Shown here in pieces: positions 17,024 to 26,369 of a DNA stretch of 64,000 nt (position 1 is the stretch's first letter; every line of letters begins with the position of its first letter). The notes under the pieces were generated by a model. That model saw nothing but the letters and a program-made list of their open reading frames with translations, did no database searches and was not told the origin of the DNA. The position numbers and the translations under genes were made by a program. Source of the stretch: a bacterium (GTDB lineage Bacteria > Babelota > Babeliae > Babelales > Vermiphilaceae); assembly GCA_016699125.1 (NCBI GenBank), contig CP064961.1:930001-994000 (forward strand), in the 5' to 3' direction.

Positions 17024-17992
17024 ACTAAATGATTTGACAAAATCTGCACATAACGAAGCTGATTTTAACATACTACCAAGGTGAGTTGCTTTGGGAATTA
17101 TCTGTGCAACAGAAGAGGCTTGAATTTCATTTGCAGCGAATTTTTTATATTCGATTAGTTTTTCTGGAATAAACTGTTCATCATCTGAAGCAACAACCAA
17201 TAAAAAGGATTTGTCTAAAGTTTTAAATAATTCCTTTGGGTCTTCCGGTGAGGTTGCCGTGGTCATAGTAACTGAATAACTTGGAACAATTTTTGGATCA
17301 ATCCTAAGCAGCGCTTGAGGATAGTTAAAAAAGACCGCAGGACTATGCCCACAAAAAAAACCTCCCGTCAATGCATTCACAATAAACTTCCACACACTTA
17401 CACTTTTTATAAATGAAGTTGTTTGATCAAAATGATTTTTAATAGCGCCGCAATTCCTACCTAAATAAGGTGTAATCAATACATATCCTTTCACCAATTG
17501 ATGGTGATTATAGTTACTATAATTGAGTATCATGCCAGCACCTGAAGAATGCCCGCCCACATACAATGCAGTTTCCGGATGTTGCTTATTCACAACATTA
17601 ATCGCTCTTGTCACATCATCCCAAACCTGAGTAACTGCAGGCGCATCGCCTCGAGGACCTTGAGAATAACCATGTCCTCGAATATCAAAAAGATAACAAC
17701 CAATGTTTTCACGAACTAATTGCTGTGCAAATGATTGATACAATGCACTGCTATAAAATCCAGCACCATGATAAAAAATAACCACAGCTTTTGGTGCAGT
17801 CGGCACAAATGAATAATACGCTAACTTTACACCATCAGAAGCTTTTAAAAATTGTGGCTTTTTTATAACAAAATTATGTAACTCTTCGTTTAATTCATCG
17901 AACAAAAATGGTTCCGCACTTGTGTTCTGCATGCCAAAACTCAGTACCATCAAAATAAAAGTAGTTAAAGCGTTGATAATCTTAATAAGCAT
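17015..17992 (-). CDS. Secreted alpha/beta hydrolase, monoacylglycerol-lipase-like
   Basis: A signal peptide (INALTTFILMVLSFGM...AEPF) is followed by an alpha/beta-hydrolase fold: oxyanion region FYHGAGFYSS, nucleophile elbow GGHSSGAG, acid in VVASDDEQFIP and His in KATHLGSM. The Ser-Asp-His triad is complete. The layout resembles lysophospholipase or serine aminopeptidase S33 proteins. The longest frame begins at a TTG; ATG 17992 gives the better signal peptide. It is likely exported and acts on lipid or ester substrates, by inference. Confidence 0.75.
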   Translation of the reverse strand: MLIKIINALTTFILMVLSFGMQNTSAEPFLFDELNEELHNFVIKKPQFLKASDGVKLAYYSFVPTAPKAVVIFYHGAGFYSSALYQSFAQQLVRENIGCYLFDIRGHGYSQGPRGDAPAVTQVWDDVTRAINVVNKQHPETALYVGGHSSGAGMILNYSNYNHHQLVKGYVLITPYLGRNCGAIKNHFDQTTSFIKSVSVWKFIVNALTGGFFCGHSPAVFFNYPQALLRIDPKIVPSYSVTMTTATSPEDPKELFKTLDKSFLLVVASDDEQFIPEKLIEYKKFAANEIQASSVAQIIPKATHLGSMLKSASLCADFVKSFSSF

Positions 17993-18083
17993 TATTTCGC
18001 TAAAATTTATTAAATATATAAATAACAAGGCATTTATAGTCTATTGTAATTCATTATTTTTGTCAAAAACAGCAACCTCTTTA

Positions 18084-18965
18084 TCAATTCATCACATCCT
18101 CAATAATCTTTTTTTGTATCTGCGCAGCCGAACTATTTTTCTCTGCGATTTGACACAATTCATATGTTGCTTTCCATAATACCCACGCACGTGCACGAAG
18201 CCATGTATCAGAATCCATATTCATTTCACTCATAAAAATTTGACGTGATTTTCGAGAGAAATATGTCCATGCAATAACAAGATCACATGCAGGATCTCCG
18301 ATCGCTGCACCACCAAAATCAATCACAGCAGAAAGTTTGCCATCATCCATCAATAAGTTCCCGATTGCAACATCACCATGAATCCAGACGGGAGCGTTGT
18401 TCCATTTCGTCGCGCAGGCCTGATTCCATAATTCTAAGGCCTGATTTACATCGATAATCCCAGCAAGTTCTTGAATCTGTTTTCGGGCCCCTTGATCGTA
18501 CACACTAACATGATCACCACGCCACCAGTTATGTTGACCTGGCAAAAGCTCTTTTAGTCCTTTAATCGTTTGTAGTTTCTTTAAAAACTGAGCCACATCA
18601 TATGCAAGCTGTTCTTTTTCTTGCTCGGTTAAAGTCAAAAGATTGATACTTTTGCCAGGCAACCATTTGCATATAGAAAATGGATATGGATAATCTGTTG
18701 AAGGTTTGCCCATTTTGATAGGAACAGGAATGTTAACGCTTAAATATTTTGCTAATTGCGGCAGTAGTTCTTGTTCTTTTGGAACTTTTAATGCATAGTC
18801 TTCGGCTATTGGCATACGAATGAGTAATTCTGACCCAAGTCTGAACGTACGATTATCATGCCCCTGTTTTTCAATATTGCTAACTGGCAGATGACTAAAT
18901 TCAGGAAACTGCTTCAAGATCAATTTTCGTGCAAGCTCAACTGTTGGATTTAATACGGCATTCAT
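18084..18965 (-). CDS. Aminoglycoside/macrolide phosphotransferase-family kinase
   Basis: The 293-residue APH-family kinase has the catalytic loop IHGDVAIGNLL and the metal-binding VIDFGGAAIGDPACDL. This pattern is common in predicted aminoglycoside and macrolide 2'-phosphotransferases. An AAGGAA ribosome site precedes the ATG. A ~40 bp piece of this gene (its LKKLQTIKGL region) survives as a scar at 40455-40497, showing it was part of the duplicated island. The substrate is not predictable from sequence alone. Confidence 0.75.
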   Translation of the reverse strand: MNAVLNPTVELARKLILKQFPEFSHLPVSNIEKQGHDNRTFRLGSELLIRMPIAEDYALKVPKEQELLPQLAKYLSVNIPVPIKMGKPSTDYPYPFSICKWLPGKSINLLTLTEQEKEQLAYDVAQFLKKLQTIKGLKELLPGQHNWWRGDHVSVYDQGARKQIQELAGIIDVNQALELWNQACATKWNNAPVWIHGDVAIGNLLMDDGKLSAVIDFGGAAIGDPACDLVIAWTYFSRKSRQIFMSEMNMDSDTWLRARAWVLWKATYELCQIAEKNSSAAQIQKKIIEDVMN

Positions 18966-19193
18966 AACTTCTGGTTCCTTTCGTCAAGCGAGTATAACCT
19001 TACTAAACATGATCAATCATACCACATTACAAAAAATTTATGAAAATTGAAGCTAAACAGGATGTAATAATCATTTTCCACAAATTTTTATAGCTTCTCA
19101 AAAACCAAAAAATATCGTTTTGAGCATTTTTAATTGACTTACGATTCTGCTCAAAATATGCTTAAAAGATATTTCAAGCATAAAAAGGTCTTT

Positions 19194-20645
19194 ATGTTCA
19201 ACTCTGCATTTGTTGGCCGCAACTCTGAATTAGCACGATTAAAATCTTTATACAAAAAACAAAAGCCTGCCATTGTCGTTGTAAAAGGCCGCAGAAGAAT
19301 TGGCAAAAGTAGACTGATAGCAGAATTTGCCAAACTATCAGGAACCAAAAGATTTTGGAGTTTTGCAGGCCTTGCCCCAGAAAACGGCATGAGCGCACAA
19401 GAACAGAGAGATCATTTTGCTCGACAATTTGCATTCATGCTCAAAATTCCACCGCTCACTTTTCACAATTGGAGTGATGCTTTTGAGCATCTAAGTCTTT
19501 ATCTTCAACCAGGAGATGTAATTCTTTTTGATGAGATTTCATGGATGGGATCAAAAGATCCTAGTTTTATTCCCAAACTCAAAGTCTGGTGGGACAAACA
19601 AACCATGCATATGCTGCTTGTATTTTGCGGATCTGTTTCTACTTGGATTGAAGAAAACATTTTGAAAAGTACCGCATTTTTCGGCCGAATTAACCTAACA
19701 ATGAACCTCGAACCACTCCCCATTCCCAATAGCATACAACTATTAAAAGCACTCGGAATGCAACTTTCTGCCTATGATACGTACAAACTGCTTAGCATTG
19801 TTGGTGGAATACCATGGTATCTAGAACAGTTTCATCCTCACATGACTGCTGATGACAACATCAAACAGCTTGCTTTTGAAAAAAATGGACTCCTTGTTAC
19901 TGAATTTGATCGTATTTTCAACGATCTTTTTGATAGCAAAGGCACAACCTATAAAAAAATTCTGCATAGCCTCAAAGACGGCGCACAAACGTTATCTGAA
20001 ATAAGGACAGGTATACACTTTCCACACAGCGGCACCTTAAGTCAAATGATAGAGCATCTGATCGTGGCAGGCTTTGTAGTCAAACAGTCTCTCTGGTCAT
20101 TTAAAACTACAAACCCTTTAAAACAAAGCTTATATAGAATCTCAGATCCTTACATGAGGTTTTATCTTAAAGTTATTGAACCACATTCAAATATCATCGC
20201 AGAAGGTGGATTTGACCAAGTACCACTATCAACCATAGCTGGTTTTGAAACACACCTAGGCCTACAACTTGAGACCTTATTACTTCAAAATCGCCAGTTA
20301 TTGATTGAAAAACTAGGTATTTCACCTGTCGATATTGTACGTAGCGGACCGTACAGGCAAACAAAAACAACTACTCAGCAGGGTTGTCAAATCGATTATC
20401 TGATACAGACAAAAACCAACAGCTTATTTATTTGTGAATTTAAATTCAAAAGGCGTGAAATTGGTATCGATATCATTGCCGAAATGCAGGAAAAAATAGC
20501 CAGATTAAAAGCGCCAAAGGGATTTGCAAAAGTGGCTGTATTATTCCATGTGAGTGGTGTAGCCTCTACCGTCGAAACAAGCTCCTATTTTTATCGCATC
20601 GTCGATATTGTAGATTTTTTAGAAGATCATTACCTGTCTTATTGA
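19194..20645 (+). CDS. Archaeal-type ATPase with DUF234 nuclease-like C-terminus
   Basis: The 483-residue protein has an AAA-type P-loop domain (Walker A GRRRIGKS at about 32-39, Walker B VILFDEISWMG near 110). A winged-helix region follows and then the C-terminal DUF234 domain with D...CEFKFKRRE, reminiscent of the PD-(D/E)xK nuclease fold. Members are common in archaea and in reduced bacteria, and their function is unknown. The ATG at 19194 with AAGG upstream is preferred to the longer frame. Its 3' third is duplicated as a fragment at 40500-40995. Confidence 0.8.
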   Translation: MFNSAFVGRNSELARLKSLYKKQKPAIVVVKGRRRIGKSRLIAEFAKLSGTKRFWSFAGLAPENGMSAQEQRDHFARQFAFMLKIPPLTFHNWSDAFEHLSLYLQPGDVILFDEISWMGSKDPSFIPKLKVWWDKQTMHMLLVFCGSVSTWIEENILKSTAFFGRINLTMNLEPLPIPNSIQLLKALGMQLSAYDTYKLLSIVGGIPWYLEQFHPHMTADDNIKQLAFEKNGLLVTEFDRIFNDLFDSKGTTYKKILHSLKDGAQTLSEIRTGIHFPHSGTLSQMIEHLIVAGFVVKQSLWSFKTTNPLKQSLYRISDPYMRFYLKVIEPHSNIIAEGGFDQVPLSTIAGFETHLGLQLETLLLQNRQLLIEKLGISPVDIVRSGPYRQTKTTTQQGCQIDYLIQTKTNSLFICEFKFKRREIGIDIIAEMQEKIARLKAPKGFAKVAVLFHVSGVASTVETSSYFYRIVDIVDFLEDHYLSY

Positions 20646-20711
20646 TAAAATTACAACACAAAAATACCTTAACTTTTATCTGCTTGCACTATTTATAAGC
20701 AGTTTACCAGT

Positions 20712-21655
20712 ATGGCCCATTCAAGGGTGAAATGCGACACTAACTAGAAAAAAAGTCAGGTGATCATAAACTAGTCTCTGAGAACAACCAAGGAGACAAT
20801 TTATGAGCCGAAAAGCTGGCGCACACCTGACCTATGAAATAAGATGCCAGATAGATGTATTTTTTTCAATAGGAATGAGTAGAAGAGTGATAGGGAGGAA
20901 GTTATGCATACACCACTCAACCATTGCACGAGAGATAAAGCGTAACAGTAGTAAAAAGGGCTACAAATTTCAAGAAGCGGAAGCAAAGAAACAGAAAAGA
21001 AGGAGTGTTGCAAGCAGCAGATCCTATCGATTGAAAAAAGAAATTCAGGAACAAATAAAGCTGTTATTGTTCGATGTTCAGGCGAGTTCGCAACAGATAT
21101 CAGGGCGATTGAAAAAGCAAGGTATTTCGATAAGTCATCAAACGATTTATAGTATGATCAAAAGAGACAAAGCAGATGGCCAAACGCTGTACCTCCATCT
21201 GAGACACAAAGGCATACTGGTGACGCTTGTTGATCGTGCGACTAAGTTTACATTGATCCGTCTGATCGATTCAAAAACAGCATTTAAAACCACCGATGCT
21301 GTTTTGCGTATGCTAAAACCTTATGAATCTTATGTCCAAACTATCACTGCTGATAATGGATTGGAGTTTGCAGATCATGCGACTGTCTCACTTAATTTGC
21401 CACATTGTGACGTTTTTTCGCAAAACCATATCATTCTTGGGAACGTGGCTTGAACGAACATACCAACGGTCTCATTCGTCAATATTTGCCAAAAAAAACA
21501 GATTTCACTACACTAACTCATGCTGATATACAGATTATTCAAGACAAACTGAATAATCGACCTAGAGCAGTTTTGCATTATTTTACACCTTCACAGGCCT
21601 TTTATGATCAACGTTTTCGTTCTTAGGTGTCGCATTTCAGATTTGAATCGGCCAT
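20712..21655 (+). mobile_element. Degenerate IS30-family element
   Basis: The ends form an imperfect inverted repeat of about 28 bp (20712-20740 and 21627-21655), sharing ATTCAA and TGAAATGCGACAC. Inside is a broken IS30 transposase. The element is about 0.94 kb, shorter than a normal IS30 of about 1.05-1.2 kb. It sits at the right edge of the island, 18 bp before the right SPFH repeat. Confidence 0.75.
20803..21626 (+). pseudogene. IS30 transposase, internally deleted and frameshifted
   Basis: The N-terminal helix-turn-helix region is present (GMSRRVIGRKLCIHHSTIAREIKRN, read in two parts), and the core contains TADNGLEFADH. Between LRHKG and VTLVDRATKFT the segment with the first catalytic Asp is missing. 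Near 21440 the frame shifts; the true C-terminus (SWERGLNEHTNGLIRQY, with the catalytic Glu, to FTPSQAFYDQRF) is in another frame and stops at 21626. It is non-functional. Confidence 0.85.
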
Positions 21656-21673
21656 TCTTTTTAAAAGTAATCA

Positions 21674-21842
21674 AGTCTCATTTTTTTACTTTAAATCTTA
21701 CAAAAATCATGGTAAAATAATTACGATAACTGGTTTTATATGTTTCACCTATCTTTATTTCAAGGATTGAAAATGATAAACAGTTTTGCATTACCCCTGA
21801 TTTACTTTATTCCTATTTTCGTATTTGTTTTCATTCTTTTAT
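21674..21842 (+). repeat. Right direct repeat: SPFH promoter and 5' end (intact copy)
   Basis: This is the counterpart of 12045-12214. Here similarity runs through into the intact SPFH gene, so this is the original or rebuilt target, while the left copy is severed. The two copies have the same orientation. Confidence 0.85.
21690..21718 (+). promoter_or_regulatory. Probable SPFH promoter
   Basis: TTTAAA (21690-21695) and TAAAAT (21713-21718) are separated by 17 nt, giving a start about 45 nt before ATG 21773. The same arrangement is preserved in the left repeat. Confidence 0.4.
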
Positions 21843-22789
21843 TCCAAAGTATCTTTTTGCTTGTCCATGAAGCAGAAGCGGTCATCATTGAACGGTTTGG
21901 TAAATTTGACCGCATATTGCAACCAGGCCTCCATCTGGTTATACCACTCGTAGAACAGCCTCGAAAAATTTTATGGACCACTGTCACATCGTATCATAAC
22001 GAATATATCCGCAAAACATCACAAGAAATCAAAATCGACGTACGTGAATGTGTTTATGATTTTCCAAAACAGAATGTGATTACAAAAGATAATGTAACTA
22101 TGGAAATCACTGCTATTCTCTATTATCAGATCATCAATCCACATGCGGCGGTGTACGAAGTTTATAACCTTTCTGAAGCGATTGAAAAGCTTGCGCAAAC
22201 CACATTACGCAATATTATCGGTTCAATGGATCTTGATGAAACCTTGGTATCACGTGATGATATTAACGAACGACTTCGCACTGTTCTTTTTGAAGCTGCA
22301 ACTAAATGGGGAGTACAGGTAAACCGTGTAGAACTGCAAGAAGTTAATCCACCGATCGACATCAGGCACGCCATGGAAAAACAGATGCGTGCAGAACGTG
22401 AACGCAGAGAGATGATTTTGAGAGCTGAGGGTGCAAAAACTTCTGCCATTTTGGAAGCCCAAGGCCAACAAGAAGCTCATATTTTAAAAGCCAGAGGCCA
22501 AGCGACAGCAGAAGTTGCAGAGGCGGAAGGTAAAGCTTCAGCACGGCTAATACTTGCAGACGCTGAAGCAAAAGCTATTGAAAAAATCAAACATGCATTG
22601 CCGTCACAAAATACAGCTGAATTTTTGATAGCTCAAAACTATATTGAAGCTTTATCAAAGATGACCACAGGAAAAGATAATAAAACCATTATTATCCCAT
22701 ACGAAGCACAATCACTTGTCAATTCAATAAGCATGATTAAACACGTTTTTGAAAAAGACAGCTCTGCAAATACACCAGAAAACAGATAA
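21773..22789 (+). CDS. SPFH/band 7 membrane protein (stomatin/prohibitin family)
   Basis: The 338-residue protein has an N-terminal membrane segment (LPLIYFIPIFVFVFILL), the band 7 domain (EAVIIERFGKFDRILQPGLH, RKTSQEIKIDVRE, DNVTMEITAILYYQI) and a long Ala/Glu-rich coiled coil (MRAERERREMILRAEGAK, GQATAEVAEAEGKAS). Such proteins form large ring or cage assemblies at the inner membrane and influence proteases or membrane domains. ATG 21773 has AAGGA 7 nt upstream, and the same start occurs in the duplicated fragment, so the 11-codon longer frame is rejected. Confidence 0.92.
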   Translation: MINSFALPLIYFIPIFVFVFILLFQSIFLLVHEAEAVIIERFGKFDRILQPGLHLVIPLVEQPRKILWTTVTSYHNEYIRKTSQEIKIDVRECVYDFPKQNVITKDNVTMEITAILYYQIINPHAAVYEVYNLSEAIEKLAQTTLRNIIGSMDLDETLVSRDDINERLRTVLFEAATKWGVQVNRVELQEVNPPIDIRHAMEKQMRAERERREMILRAEGAKTSAILEAQGQQEAHILKARGQATAEVAEAEGKASARLILADAEAKAIEKIKHALPSQNTAEFLIAQNYIEALSKMTTGKDNKTIIIPYEAQSLVNSISMIKHVFEKDSSANTPENR

Positions 22790-22855
22790 TGTTATTTTTC
22801 AATACTTGTGCTACACTTTTGATTAAAGCAGGCGTTTTTCTAAAAAGTGTGTTGT

Positions 22856-23545
22856 ATGTATTATGATGGACGAGTTTTTTTGATCTTCTTTATTTTTTCA
22901 TATTTTTTTGCAAAAACAGAACCTGATTTTCAAACAGTTGTTCTCATTCCCGGTGGAAAACAGGATGTAGAGGATCGCTCAGTCGGCGATTATTATCAAT
23001 ATGGCCTCACGCAACAGATATGCCAACAGATAACACAACATATCAGTACTCATCATAAGCAACTAAAAATGCCTCTCAAGGTGATCACCTTGAGAACAAA
23101 ACCGATCAAAAGTGGTAACTTTTTTCACGCAGAACAGATCAATAAGATGAATCCTACTGTTGCTATCCACGTAGGCGTATACGCACAACCACTTGAAAAT
23201 TTGGAAATAGACATCTATTGTTATAACACTCTACCCAATAATACAGAGTGCCTTATACACAACAAAAAAAATACGCTCGAATTTGTTAACGTAAGCCATG
23301 CGCATTGCAATAACAAAGCAGTTTCAACTAAAATGAGCGGACTGTTTTTTAACTTCTTTAAAACAGAAGAAAAAAATACTTTTTATAAAAGTTCATATTT
23401 TACAATTCCATTCGTACCTTTAAAAGGAATTGTCTGTCCGGCTTTTGGATTTGAAATAGGAATCTCAGACGCAGAAAAATGGAAAACAGCAATACCCGAT
23501 ATTTGTCAGGCAATCGTTACAATGCTTGAACACAACTATACTTAA
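22856..23545 (+). CDS. Exported protein faintly resembling N-acetylmuramoyl-L-alanine amidase
   Basis: The protein is about 229 residues with a hydrophobic N-terminus (VFLIFFIFSYFFAKTEP), a signal peptide or anchor. The layout VVLIPGG...VITLRTKP...ISIH-like VAIHVGVYAQP follows the order of Amidase_3 landmarks. The first His and the Glu zinc ligands are not evident, so if related it is probably inactive. It is followed 22 nt later by a GerMN-like protein, a pairing seen with amidases in other bacteria. The start is uncertain (ATG 22856 or GTG 22847). The family call is tentative. Confidence 0.35.
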   Translation: MYYDGRVFLIFFIFSYFFAKTEPDFQTVVLIPGGKQDVEDRSVGDYYQYGLTQQICQQITQHISTHHKQLKMPLKVITLRTKPIKSGNFFHAEQINKMNPTVAIHVGVYAQPLENLEIDIYCYNTLPNNTECLIHNKKNTLEFVNVSHAHCNNKAVSTKMSGLFFNFFKTEEKNTFYKSSYFTIPFVPLKGIVCPAFGFEIGISDAEKWKTAIPDICQAIVTMLEHNYT

Positions 23546-23567
23546 ATTAATGCAATAAAGGATAAGT

Positions 23568-24119
23568 ATGGGGCATAATAATCAAAATAACGCTTTATAT
23601 ATAATCATATTTTTGCAATCAGTAGTACTAGGCGGTCTTTATGTGTTATGGAATAATGATTTTTTAATTTGGCAAGGCAATCAGCCTAATAAACATAAAA
23701 CCGAAGCAAAACCGACAAGCGAAAGAGTTGATGTATACTTCATAAAACATGGTACACTGCAAAAAGAAAGCCTACTCATTACATACAAATCTGACCATGA
23801 AAAAATTTCAAAAGTACTTACTCAATGGACCGAAACAGTATGGGAAGAAAAGATTATAAATCAGAGAATAGGGGTAGATTTTTTGTCAATTGATAACGCA
23901 ACAAGCACATTATATTGCTCATTAACAAAAAAACCGTTTTCCAACCAATCATCAACACGCAAAAAGCTGGAGATGTTTTATGGATTATTTAAGACTATTG
24001 AGAATACAAACAGTAGTATAAAATACTGTATAATCCTCTGTCATAATCATGTGTTTCAGGATGATCATATCGATTTCAGTTTTGCTTGGCCAATAGATCT
24101 GCTTCATGACCTCTTTTGA
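23568..24119 (+). CDS. Membrane-anchored periplasmic protein, GerMN-like
   Basis: The 183-residue protein has an N-terminal membrane segment (ALYIIIFLQSVVLGGLYVLW). The following domain starts VDVYFIKHGTLQKESLLITY, with a regular helix/strand pattern to YCIILCHNHV that resembles GerMN (sporulation/germination-type) domains. Similarity is weak. It is probably co-transcribed with the preceding gene, with an AAGGA ribosome site. It overlaps the 3' end of the convergent phosphatase-binding-protein gene by 16 nt. Confidence 0.4.
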   Translation: MGHNNQNNALYIIIFLQSVVLGGLYVLWNNDFLIWQGNQPNKHKTEAKPTSERVDVYFIKHGTLQKESLLITYKSDHEKISKVLTQWTETVWEEKIINQRIGVDFLSIDNATSTLYCSLTKKPFSNQSSTRKKLEMFYGLFKTIENTNSSIKYCIILCHNHVFQDDHIDFSFAWPIDLLHDLF

Positions 24120-26359
24120 TTACTAATTTCAATCCACTGATTTTGATTAGTGGCACCAATCCATAGAGGGAGATTAAATGAATTTTCTGCACGGTCAAAC
24201 GATATATTCATAGCTCCAAAATCAACATTTTGCATCTTTTGAAATAGATCTAAAAGATTATTACTGTTAACCGAAGTATTATTTTTCTCTAGTACATTAA
24301 AAAAGAGCCGTGCACCCAAATAACCCTCTAATGAAGTTGTATCTAAAGGATATGAAAAACGCTCCATTAATGCGCGATATTCTGCTGCAATAGCCCAACC
24401 ACTACTGAAAACATTCGGTACTCTCGATGTAAAAAAAAGCACTAAACCTTTCTGCTTTAAAAACTGCTTAAATGCGCTCGAAGTCAAAGTAGAAAGTCCG
24501 AATAATACCTTATTTTTTAGACTTTCTACACCAACTTTACGAATAAACTCCTGCGCAACTTGCGGGGTACACAAAAATCCTAACGCGTCAATATTACTAC
24601 TATTAAGTTTTTCAATTTGATTTTTCAAATCTATTGCACCACGAACATATGGGATCACTGTATAATCTGAAATTCCAGCAGTTACTAGTACCTCATGTGC
24701 TTTGTCCAATGTCTCTTTGCTATATTCATCTTCCTGATAAATGAATGCAAAGTTTTTTACAGACTGATTTTTTAAAAGAAACCTAATCAATGCTCCTATC
24801 TCTTGCGTATACATTGCCGTTAAATTTACTATATTCTGCAATTCAGAACTACTAAAAAAAGGATTTCCTGTGATCGGAAAGATAACAGCTATATCTTTTT
24901 TTACAACTAGATCTACATAGGCATTCAAGGTTGCACTACCAACCGGCGCAAATATAAACTCTACACCTCGTCTACGCAAATCCTCAATATTACCACGAGC
25001 AATAAATGGAACATAATTATCATTGCGAACATCGAATTTAATATGACGACCTGCAATACCACCCTTCATATTTTTTTCATTTACAGCTATGCTAATGCCC
25101 TGTTTCGTACGATGACTTACCACTGGTAAGCCTTCTATCAATGGCATGGTAGAACCAAGCAAAATATCATTACCAACAGCTTCATGACCTCCAGCCAAGA
25201 CTGATCTACCAGTAACCAAATTAAGCTCTTCTTGCTGAACAAAATCATTTTTATCTTTATGCTGATTAATACATGCAACAGTAGAGTTTCTCAAGCTCGT
25301 ATTAAGAGATATCTTTGCAAAAGCATGATACACAAAATTATAATACGCTTGATGTACTTGAATAGGAGCAGAAAACACTGCCCAGGTCGTCGCACCAAAA
25401 ATCTGACTCAACATTCCTAAGCCATTTATTGCACAATGCCCCTCTTTCCAGTCTTCAGTTTTAAAAATAACCTCCGGAATATGGAGCTGACCAGTATAAT
25501 CATACTGGTCAAAGACTAACGCTCTATCGTGCAATCCAATCATCATTGATAACGGTTGATTAAAATGAATATACGGATCTACAATCCCATTAAAAGCAAA
25601 AAGAAGACTCCTATCAGGTTCTTTTGCAAGATAGACTAGTAGATAATCTGGCAATGTATTGAAAAAATTATTCACTAACTCTTTCACCTTTTGATGCTCA
25701 TCCATCGAAGCATTAATTAATATTTGTATTTCACGCTTTAATGCAAAATTTTCCCAATATTTAAACGATTCATGATTACCCTTAATATAATGAACCTGAG
25801 TAGGATTTTTTTTCAAAAGCGCTATAATAAGTGCAAGCGTTGCCATTGAGCACGATCCTCTGCTAACCGCGTCACCAAAAATGATAAAATGTGCTTCTGA
25901 ATTCCTAATTTGAAGCTCATCATTAATAACATTCTGTTTCTTTAAATAGAGCAATGATTTAAGCAACGTATGGAATGAACCATGCAAATCACCCCACACA
26001 TATAAACTACTTCCGGGCTCTAGACAAAGCACACTGCAATTCTCATGTTTAGGCTCAACCGATTTAAAGGATGATAACAAATCTAAAAATACATGTTCTA
26101 ATGAAGCGGTCTTATCAAAAATTCCATAATTATAACAGAGAGACTGTAAATAGTGTTTTTTAATAGATTTTAGATAATTACTATAATCAGGATCAATCCA
26201 GTTTAAATTATCACACGGGGGAAACTCAATCAGTTTTTTGCCAAGTATTACAAAATGATCCAAAGTGTAATTCGTACTATCATTAGCATATCCAAACTGA
26301 ATATTGCATACAAAAATCAAAAAAAGTATTCTATAATTTTTTAACCTTAAAAAAGTCAC
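24104..26359 (-). CDS. Secreted PPP-type phosphatase domain fused to a type I periplasmic ligand-binding domain
   Basis: The protein is about 751 residues with a signal peptide (LKNYRILFLIFVCNIQFGYA). Residues ~90-380 form a PPP-family metallophosphatase: GDLHG (123-127), GDAVSRG (162-168), GNHE (194-197) and FSAP (329-332), all in PPP order. The usual DRG Asp is Ser and the HGG region reads FNG, so the metal site may be incomplete. Residues ~398 to the end match Leu/Ile/Val-binding proteins (LLGSTMPLIEG, GGIAGRHIKFDVRNDNYVP, FAPVGSATLNAY). The start is GTG 26359 with AGAGGA 5-6 nt upstream, 10 nt after the channel gene's stop. I infer a ligand-binding, possibly enzymatic partner of that channel. 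Confidence 0.75.
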   Translation of the reverse strand: MTFLRLKNYRILFLIFVCNIQFGYANDSTNYTLDHFVILGKKLIEFPPCDNLNWIDPDYSNYLKSIKKHYLQSLCYNYGIFDKTASLEHVFLDLLSSFKSVEPKHENCSVLCLEPGSSLYVWGDLHGSFHTLLKSLLYLKKQNVINDELQIRNSEAHFIIFGDAVSRGSCSMATLALIIALLKKNPTQVHYIKGNHESFKYWENFALKREIQILINASMDEHQKVKELVNNFFNTLPDYLLVYLAKEPDRSLLFAFNGIVDPYIHFNQPLSMMIGLHDRALVFDQYDYTGQLHIPEVIFKTEDWKEGHCAINGLGMLSQIFGATTWAVFSAPIQVHQAYYNFVYHAFAKISLNTSLRNSTVACINQHKDKNDFVQQEELNLVTGRSVLAGGHEAVGNDILLGSTMPLIEGLPVVSHRTKQGISIAVNEKNMKGGIAGRHIKFDVRNDNYVPFIARGNIEDLRRRGVEFIFAPVGSATLNAYVDLVVKKDIAVIFPITGNPFFSSSELQNIVNLTAMYTQEIGALIRFLLKNQSVKNFAFIYQEDEYSKETLDKAHEVLVTAGISDYTVIPYVRGAIDLKNQIEKLNSSNIDALGFLCTPQVAQEFIRKVGVESLKNKVLFGLSTLTSSAFKQFLKQKGLVLFFTSRVPNVFSSGWAIAAEYRALMERFSYPLDTTSLEGYLGARLFFNVLEKNNTSVNSNNLLDLFQKMQNVDFGAMNISFDRAENSFNLPLWIGATNQNQWIEISNQKRS

Positions 26360-26369
26360 TTTGATTCCT

